NCBI GenBank assembly: GCA_020853975.1
Contig: JADYXW010000003.1
Coordinates: 1 to 36,542 of the forward strand
From: Phycisphaerales bacterium
GTDB lineage: Bacteria; Planctomycetota; Phycisphaerae; Phycisphaerales; UBA1924
Direction: 5' to 3'
Length of the DNA: 36,542 nucleotides
The notes under the pieces are model-generated. The model did not search any database, was not told the origin of the DNA, and saw nothing but the letters and a program-made list of their open reading frames with translations. This document shows positions 31,400 through 36,542 of this stretch, in pieces. How positions within the stretch are numbered: position 1 is the stretch's first letter; every line of letters begins with the position of its first letter. A program made the translations under genes and the position numbers.

Positions 31400-32317
31400 T
31401 CAGCCGGGCACGCGGACGCCCCGCCATTCGACCTCGGTGCTGCCGCAGTGCGACGACAGGCTCAGCCGCACCTGCATGCAGTCCACCTCCCAGGAGGGAG
31501 AGGAGACCGTCAGATATTCCGCGACGCTCCGCTCGGAGTCCTCGACCTCCGCGAGGCAGGGGCTCCAGCGGTTCTTGCGGCCCTGGTTGGCGTCGAGGGA
31601 TGCGCTGATGCCGGCAAGACCGCGCGGGTCGCATGTGGTCAGCCTCACCTTGCCCTTGAGGTCGCCGCAGGAGCGGTCGAACCAAAGGGTGACCTCGGCC
31701 TCGATGCGCCGGCCGTCGATGTTGAACTCCTCGACGAGGCGGGTGACGGGGGGCTGCCAGACAGGCGTGCCGCAGAACCCGCCCCGATCGTCGCGATACC
31801 GGTCGCGATGGTCGAACCTCGCCTGCCCGCCCCCGATGACGATCGAGACTCCGCCCCCGATGCGGATGTCCGGGCCCACGTCACGCCGGTCATGGTCGCT
31901 CCGGCGGTCGTGATCGTCGCGGCGTACCTCTCGGCCCTGCCAGTGACCGGCGAACGGCGCGCGGTCTTGCGCGCCAGATCGGGGCGCCCTGGGGCCCGGG
32001 GAGACCGCCCCGATGCCGAGCGCCGATCCGGGGATGCGGGGCGCGGCCTTGCTCTCTTCTCGCTTGCCCTCTTCTCGCCCGGGCTCCTTGCGCTTCAACT
32101 CGTCGCGCTTCGCGTCCGCGGGGCTGCGCTCGGCGTTGACGCGGGCCTTTGCACCGTTGTCCCTGGCGATCTCGCGTGCGGCGGGAACCCCGCGGGACAA
32201 CGTCGCGCGGGTGCCCTTCGCGTCCTTGCCGGGGTAAGACACCGCGATGGGTTGGGCGAGTCCTGCGTGGGCAAAGAGCAACATGGCCGCCATCGCGGCT
32301 GCGGTCGAACGGAACAT
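31400..32317 (-). CDS. Secreted Arg/Asp-rich hypothetical protein
   Basis: 305 aa from ATG 32317, preceded by AAAGGAGTGAG and starting with the signal peptide MFRSTAAAMAAMLLFAHAGLA. The first half of the mature protein is strongly charged and low in complexity (KRDELKRKEPGREEGKREES, then a His/Arg/Asp-rich run around RRDDHDRRSDHDRRD). The C-terminal 120 residues form a compact beta-rich domain with six Cys, suited to disulfides in the periplasm or outside the cell. The His/Asp run could bind metal, which is inference. Family not recognised. Confidence 0.8.
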   Translation of the reverse strand: MFRSTAAAMAAMLLFAHAGLAQPIAVSYPGKDAKGTRATLSRGVPAAREIARDNGAKARVNAERSPADAKRDELKRKEPGREEGKREESKAAPRIPGSALGIGAVSPGPRAPRSGAQDRAPFAGHWQGREVRRDDHDRRSDHDRRDVGPDIRIGGGVSIVIGGGQARFDHRDRYRDDRGGFCGTPVWQPPVTRLVEEFNIDGRRIEAEVTLWFDRSCGDLKGKVRLTTCDPRGLAGISASLDANQGRKNRWSPCLAEVEDSERSVAEYLTVSSPSWEVDCMQVRLSLSSHCGSTEVEWRGVRVPG

Positions 32318-32446
32318 GACTCACTCCTTTCTTCCGCACCCGCCGTCCTTCCTGACTGCTGCAGTTGTGCGGAACACACAGTCAGACCCCCCGGCCCTCG
32401 CGCGGTTCCAACGATTCGCCGCGCCCTCGTTTTGGCCCGTTTCTGC

Positions 32447-32452
32447 TACCAT
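32447..32452 (+). promoter_or_regulatory. Extended -10-like element (TGC TACCAT) 8 nt before the transglutaminase-like gene
   Basis: TGCTACCAT closely resembles TGCTATCAT found before the 85-aa gene (6052-6060). There is no Shine-Dalgarno, and the distance to ATG 32461 suggests a leaderless transcript. Confidence 0.45.
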
Positions 32453-32460
32453 TTCGCGTT

Positions 32461-34326
32461 ATGCGAACCGGTGCGACACTCCTGCCCGTCCTCTGCTCGC
32501 TCTCCTGGCTCCCGGTTGCCTCGGGCCAATCGGAAGACGTTGCGTCCCGCGTGACCACCATCGTGGAGCTCGGCTGCTCGGGCGCCGGAGCGGCGAAGTC
32601 CGTGACGGCGCTGTGGGGTCTGCTCGACGAACAGATCGCCTTCGCGCCGCTGGAACAGCGCCAAGCGTTCTCCTCGCCCGCGGGCTGGCTCCGAGTCTGT
32701 CGTCTCGCCGCGACCCGCAAGGCCGCGGACGAGCCCGCGACGCTCTCGATGTTCCATGAACATCCGGCGTTCGCGCTGCGCCTCGCGTTCCTGTGGCGAG
32801 CCGACGCGGAAAAGCCCGGACCCATCGTCGACCTCGCCGAGAGGCTGCTGCGCGAGCGTCCCGATCAGGTGGATCAGTTTCCCGGCTTGGCGGCTGCGGT
32901 GTGCGTCGTCTTCGACCGCGAACGCGCATGGGAGTTCGGCAAGTCCCCCGACGCGGTCGAGGTCTTTGACTACTTCTCCGCAAACGACGCACGCCTTGTT
33001 CTCTCCACGCGCGACACGCCCCCGGAACTGCTCGTGCACGTCGTAGATTCGCTCGTCGGCGCGGACCAGCTCGCCTGGGCCCTGGACCGCTACGCGGACG
33101 ACCGTCAGGTCGGCAAGAGATACGCTCAGGTCACCTACGACCGCGCCCACTTCCCGGGCGGGGCCCCGCTCAAGCTCGCCTCGTCCCGGGCCACGCTCGC
33201 GGACATGCTGAAGCTCGGCGGCGTGTGCCGGCACCAGACGCACTACGCGATGCACACCGCCAAGGCCCAGGGGATCCCCAGCGCGTACGTCCGCGCCACC
33301 GGCAGCGATGTCTCGCACGCCTGGCTCGGTTTTCTTGAGATCACCGGCGACACCGCCCGCTGGAACTGCGACACGGGGCGCTTCGGCGAATACTCGCAGA
33401 TGACGGGCAGCATCGCCGATCCGCAGACGGGGCGCAGCGTCGGGGACGGTCGCCTCGCGCTCGCCGCCGTCGCCGCCTCCGAGCCACCCGAGGTTCGCTG
33501 GTACGCCACGGCCCTGGTTGACGCCGCGGCCCGCCTCGCAGATACCAAGACCCCCTATCCGCCCGCGCCGCCCCGGGGCGTCACCTCCGCGCCGCGAGAG
33601 AACTCGACGGCGCTTCGCCTGACGCTGCTGGAGACCGCCGTCAACGCCTCGCCCGCGCACGCCCCGGCGTGGGACGCCGCCGCCGCCATGGCCGAGGAGG
33701 GCCTGCTCCAGCCCGACGACGCGCTGCGCTGGGCGCGGGCCGCGGTCGACCTGTGCGGGGCGGACTACCCGGACTTCGCGTTCGAGGCTCTCGGCCCGCT
33801 CATCGACTCCGTCAAGGACCCCGCGCGCGAGGACGAGATGTGGGAGTGGGTGTTCGCCCGGTTCTCGGGGGGCCCGGGCGAGCGCGGCCAATCCGGGCGC
33901 CGGCCGGCGGGCACGCCCAAGGCCAAGCAGCCACCCAGACGCGCCGACCTCGCGGCCCGCGCCCGATTCTCGCAGGGCGAGGTCTGGGAGAGAGCGGGCG
34001 ACCCCGCCCGCGCGTGGGACCGTTACAGCGATGTGATCGACCGATTCGCCAACAACGGGCCGTTCGTCGTCGACGCCGCAGCCCGCTGCGAGGCGTTGCT
34101 GGCCCGGGAGGGCAAGCCGGAGTCTGACGCGGTCGCCCTCTACGCACGTGCATTCGGCAAGGTCACCAAGCCCAGCCCCGCGACCAGCCCGGAGTTTCTG
34201 GTCGCGTCCAACTACGCCCGCATCGGGGGGAGATACGCCACGCTGCTGACCAAGGCCGGCCAGGACGCGCAGGCCGCCAAGGTGCGGGCAACGCTCCCCG
34301 TGGCCCCGAAGAAGACCGGCCCCTAG
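32461..34326 (+). CDS. Secreted transglutaminase-like superfamily protein with C-terminal TPR-like region
   Basis: 621 aa from ATG 32461, with signal peptide MRTGATLLPVLCSLSWLPVASG. The papain-like transglutaminase core is readable: Cys256 in LGGVCRHQTHYAMHTAKAQG, His286 in SDVSHAWLGF and Asp304 in WNCDTGRF, in the right order and spacing for a Cys-His-Asp triad. The N-terminal 230 residues are helical and unassigned. The C-terminal third has helical repeat character (ALRWARAAVDLCGADYPDFA; ARFSQGEVWERAGDPARAWD), consistent with TPR-type scaffolding. Bacterial proteins of this kind are usually cysteine peptidases or amidases; the substrate is unknown. It converges on the S41 peptidase gene with a 6-nt gap. 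Confidence 0.85.
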   Translation: MRTGATLLPVLCSLSWLPVASGQSEDVASRVTTIVELGCSGAGAAKSVTALWGLLDEQIAFAPLEQRQAFSSPAGWLRVCRLAATRKAADEPATLSMFHEHPAFALRLAFLWRADAEKPGPIVDLAERLLRERPDQVDQFPGLAAAVCVVFDRERAWEFGKSPDAVEVFDYFSANDARLVLSTRDTPPELLVHVVDSLVGADQLAWALDRYADDRQVGKRYAQVTYDRAHFPGGAPLKLASSRATLADMLKLGGVCRHQTHYAMHTAKAQGIPSAYVRATGSDVSHAWLGFLEITGDTARWNCDTGRFGEYSQMTGSIADPQTGRSVGDGRLALAAVAASEPPEVRWYATALVDAAARLADTKTPYPPAPPRGVTSAPRENSTALRLTLLETAVNASPAHAPAWDAAAAMAEEGLLQPDDALRWARAAVDLCGADYPDFAFEALGPLIDSVKDPAREDEMWEWVFARFSGGPGERGQSGRRPAGTPKAKQPPRRADLAARARFSQGEVWERAGDPARAWDRYSDVIDRFANNGPFVVDAAARCEALLAREGKPESDAVALYARAFGKVTKPSPATSPEFLVASNYARIGGRYATLLTKAGQDAQAAKVRATLPVAPKKTGP

Positions 34327-34332
34327 GGGGCG

Positions 34333-35541
34333 CTACTTCTCCAGCGCCTCGCGTGCGGCTCGCTCCGCATCCTCTCGGCGCCCGGAGACCTCGATGTCCG
34401 GCTGCACGCCCTCGCCCTCGGGCCTGAAGCCCTTGATGGTGATGTAGTCGGAGATCGGGATCTGTGCCGCGAAGCCGGCGGGAAGCTCCACGTACGTCGA
34501 GACCAGCAGGGCCCCGGCGCTCCGCGACCCCACGATGAGCGAGCCCCGCAGCTCGCGCAACGCCGAAGATGTGACCTCCGATGCGCTCGCGCTCCCGCCG
34601 TCGATCAGCACCGCCAGTCGTCCGGGAAAGGGCCCGAAGACATTGGGCCCCGAGGTCATCTTCTGGGAGGTGGACCACTCGGCGACGGCCCGGGCGTCGG
34701 TCGGGTCGCCCCCGGTTTCCGCGACAAACTCCGCCGCGAGGCTGTTCGAGACGGGCGTGCCCAGGGGCGTGAACTCCGGGATGAGCAGGCCCATGAGGTG
34801 CATCAGATTCCTGACGGCCCCGCCCCCGTTGCCCCGGAGATCGATAATCAGGTTCTCGTACTCGAAGGCACGGTCGAAGAGCTCCTCGATCTCGGTGGTC
34901 TCGTAGTCCTGGGCGAAGGACCGGATGCGGATGATCGCGGTCCGGGGCGAGAGCTCATCCATCGTCGAGGCGTGGCGCATCTCCACCGCCTGCCTCTCGA
35001 CGCGGAGCTCGTCCACCTGTCCGGACAGCCTGCGCACGCGCAGCCTGGCCACGCTCCCGATGGGACCCTCCAGCACCTCCGCGCTCGTCGCTCGCTTTCC
35101 GTCCACCTCGATGATGATGTCTCCCGCGCGGAGCCCCGCACGCTCCGCCGGGCTTCCCTTGCTCACGGCAAGAACCCGCAGACCGCCCTGCGCGGGCCGC
35201 ACCGGCGCCCCGATCCCGATGGTCGCGCTTCGGTGCATGCCCGACGCGGCTTCGGGAGGGATGATCCCCACATGGCTGATGCCGAACTGCCTCAGCGATT
35301 GCTGGAGGGCGCCGGCGAACATCTCCTCCGTCGTCGCCCGGTTGAGCGTCTCGCGCTCGCCCTGCAGGTGCTGCCTCAGCAGCGAGAAATCAACGCCCCC
35401 GACATACGCCTGCCTCGTCAGGACTTCCTGCAGCCGGTTCACGATCTCCTGCTTGGCCTCGGGAGAGATCGGCCCCGCGCTCGCCATCGCGCCGGGGCAC
35501 AGGGCCATCACCAGAGCCGCCATGAGAGCACGCGCCATCAT
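34333..35541 (-). CDS. Secreted S41 family peptidase, tricorn-like (S41B) active site
   Basis: 402 aa from ATG 35541 (signal peptide MMARALMAALVMALCPGAMA). An N-terminal helical part precedes a PDZ domain (about 103-185, GSPAERAGLRAGDIIIEVDG), then the S41 core with IDLRGNGGG (233-241) and the nucleophile in GSASASE, most likely Ser319. In CtpA/Tsp-type enzymes a catalytic Lys sits 25 residues after this Ser. Here that position is Ala344 (SAGALL in place of TFGKG). Instead an N-terminal Ser89-His90 pair occurs in FGISHVGI, as in tricorn/S41B enzymes, which use Ser-His-Ser-Glu. The candidate Glu lies in GEGVQPDI. The ATG overlaps the mqnA stop as ATGA. Confidence 0.9.
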   Translation of the reverse strand: MMARALMAALVMALCPGAMASAGPISPEAKQEIVNRLQEVLTRQAYVGGVDFSLLRQHLQGERETLNRATTEEMFAGALQQSLRQFGISHVGIIPPEAASGMHRSATIGIGAPVRPAQGGLRVLAVSKGSPAERAGLRAGDIIIEVDGKRATSAEVLEGPIGSVARLRVRRLSGQVDELRVERQAVEMRHASTMDELSPRTAIIRIRSFAQDYETTEIEELFDRAFEYENLIIDLRGNGGGAVRNLMHLMGLLIPEFTPLGTPVSNSLAAEFVAETGGDPTDARAVAEWSTSQKMTSGPNVFGPFPGRLAVLIDGGSASASEVTSSALRELRGSLIVGSRSAGALLVSTYVELPAGFAAQIPISDYITIKGFRPEGEGVQPDIEVSGRREDAERAAREALEK

Positions 35542-36377
35542 CGGCCCCCGCTCACGAACGCCGGAACCCGGCCCGCGTGAAGACCCCGGGCGCCGGCTTC
35601 CGCAACGAACCGCCCGAGCCCCGCGCGGGCGCTCTCGCCAAGTTCATACCGCAGGCTCTCTCCCAGGTACCGCTGCGCGAGCGCGGGGGACCACCTCGTG
35701 CCGCCGCTCCTCCGGCCCGCGATCCACCCGATCCTCATCGCGTTCCGCCGGCGCTGACGGTCCAGCAGCATGCAGGCACGCCCGACGGCGGGGGAACCCT
35801 CCTCGCCCGTGCGGCAGACCCACGCCGCGTACACGAACGGCAGCCCGGTCAGCTTCTTCCACTCCTCCCCAAGGTCCATCTGGTAGGGATATCGATCCGC
35901 GGGCGGGGCGTCGCACACCACCTTGTCGCCGATCAGCAGCACGGCCTCCGGCCATGCCCCTTCGATGGGCCCCGAGGCACGCGCCTCGTCGATCGGCGCC
36001 CGCTCCCGCGCGTCAAAGTCCGTGACCCGCAACGGGCCCACGCCCATCAACGCCAGCACCACCTGCGCGAGCACGACCGACGTGTGGCTGTCAGTGTCCG
36101 CGTGAAGCTCGCGAACCTGCGCCACAGGCACCGACGAGAAGACCCGAACCGTGAGCGTCGGACCATCGCACCCGATCATCCCGACGGGCAGAACCGTCAG
36201 CCCGTCCGTGGCATCGACCACGCTGGCCAGCCCCACGTCCGCCTCTCCCCGCCTGACCAGGCCCGCGATCCGCGAGGGCACCGCGGGGATCAGCGTCACC
36301 GACGGGTCAGAGGCCAGACCTTCCACCAGCGGCGCAGTGTTCAGATACCTCACGTAGGCGATGCGGCAGACGCTCAT
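35538..36377 (-). CDS. mqnA: Chorismate dehydratase MqnA (futalosine menaquinone pathway)
   Basis: MqnA removes water from chorismate to give 3-enolpyruvylbenzoate, the first committed step of the futalosine route to menaquinone. 279 aa, near the normal family size. Family blocks: RIAYVRYLNTAPLVEGL, SRIAGLVRRGEADVGLAS, DSHTSVVLAQVVL, LLIGDKVV and the late LGEEWKKLTGLPFVYAAWV. It has a periplasmic-binding-protein-like fold but is cytoplasmic, without signal peptide. Start ATG 36377 lacks a Shine-Dalgarno; TACGAT lies 6 nt upstream. It is translationally coupled to the downstream S41 peptidase by ATGA. No other mqn gene is in the window. Confidence 0.95.
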   Translation of the reverse strand: MSVCRIAYVRYLNTAPLVEGLASDPSVTLIPAVPSRIAGLVRRGEADVGLASVVDATDGLTVLPVGMIGCDGPTLTVRVFSSVPVAQVRELHADTDSHTSVVLAQVVLALMGVGPLRVTDFDARERAPIDEARASGPIEGAWPEAVLLIGDKVVCDAPPADRYPYQMDLGEEWKKLTGLPFVYAAWVCRTGEEGSPAVGRACMLLDRQRRRNAMRIGWIAGRRSGGTRWSPALAQRYLGESLRYELGESARAGLGRFVAEAGARGLHAGRVPAFVSGGR

Positions 36378-36383
36378 GCCCCC

Positions 36384-36389
36384 ATCGTA
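36384..36389 (-). promoter_or_regulatory. TANNNT element (TACGAT) 6 nt before mqnA
   Basis: This is a -10-like hexamer on the minus strand between the acyltransferase stop and mqnA. It would give mqnA and the S41 gene their own leaderless transcript. Confidence 0.35.
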
Positions 36390-36398
36390 TGTGCCCGG

Positions 36399-36542
36399 TC
36401 AGCCGATGGTTCGCGCCGGAACACCAACGACCCGCCCGCCATCCGGCACGTCACGGATGACCACCGCCCCCGCGCCCACCACGCACCCGGCGCCGATCCG
36501 CACCCCGGGCAGCACGCGGCTGCCCAGCCCCACCAGCGTGCC
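36399..36542 (-). CDS. C-terminal end of a hexapeptide-repeat acyltransferase (5' end outside window)
   Basis: 47 residues are visible before TGA (36399-36401). They show left-handed beta-helix hexapeptide repeats (LVGLGSRVLPGVRIGAGCVV) and then VVIRDVPDGGRVVGVPAR, the standard end of sugar O- or N-acyltransferases of the NeuD/WecD-like LbetaH group. The specific substrate cannot be told from this piece. Confidence 0.85.
   Translation of the reverse strand, partial: GTLVGLGSRVLPGVRIGAGCVVGAGAVVIRDVPDGGRVVGVPARTIG

Noticed and set aside
1..36542. tRNA genes, rRNA, CRISPR arrays, insertion sequences, attachment sites
   Set aside because: I looked for T-loop GTTCRAATC-like signatures, spaced direct repeats and transposase motifs on both strands by eye and found none. 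A covariance-model scan would be the decisive test.

Overview
The window is GC-rich, densely coding bacterial chromosome. It most likely comes from a planctomycete of the Phycisphaerae group. The evidence is two proteins ending in dockerin-like Ca-binding repeats with a terminal Cys-Pro, a planctomycete-style prepilin leader (FTLIELLVVIAII), MqnA of the futalosine menaquinone route, secreted proteins of unknown function, and a mixture of Shine-Dalgarno and non-Shine-Dalgarno starts. This lineage call is an inference from protein style; no rRNA or other marker gene is present. I saw no tRNA, rRNA, CRISPR array or insertion sequence.

Layout. 1-1029: tail of a DNA methylase/nuclease-type protein, a small membrane ORF with an unclear start, and possible gene debris. 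1030-3667: thiC (minus) under a TPP riboswitch, divergent from a DUF1697 gene. 3870-10802 (plus): ABC exporter, a terminator, an 85-aa protein, apt, a two-domain M16 peptidase and an M28 peptidase. 10807-16365 (minus): an AIM24-family protein, a second M28 peptidase with an FN3-like tail, a GEVED/dockerin surface protein and queA. 16566-18794: a small ORF facing a GT2 glycosyltransferase plus FtsX/DevC-like permease pair. 18970-21601: a prepilin-leader/dockerin micro-fusion, then a translationally coupled pair of membrane proteins (one a zinc-ribbon YIP1-like protein). 21687-26943 (plus): carB and a UDP-galactopyranose-mutase-like flavoprotein of the eukaryotic kind. 27002-32317: secreted charged protein, Mrp/ApbC P-loop ATPase, LysM L,D-transpeptidase, 5-formyl-THF cyclo-ligase and a secreted basic protein. 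32461-36542: transglutaminase-like protein, tricorn-type S41 peptidase coupled to mqnA, and the end of a hexapeptide acyltransferase.

Most of the content is housekeeping (thiamin, adenine salvage, queuosine, carbamoyl phosphate, folate, menaquinone, Fe-S carriage) interleaved with exported peptidases and envelope proteins. No single multi-gene novel system stands out. The most interesting signals are: (i) a recurrent TANNNT hexamer 5-9 nt before start codons of at least eight genes without a Shine-Dalgarno, suggesting widespread leaderless transcripts; (ii) the eukaryotic-type UGM homologue; (iii) the prepilin-dockerin micro-fusion; (iv) loss of expected catalytic or cluster residues in the S41 peptidase and Mrp proteins; (v) a TPP aptamer whose own 3' strand appears to be the thiC ribosome binding site.
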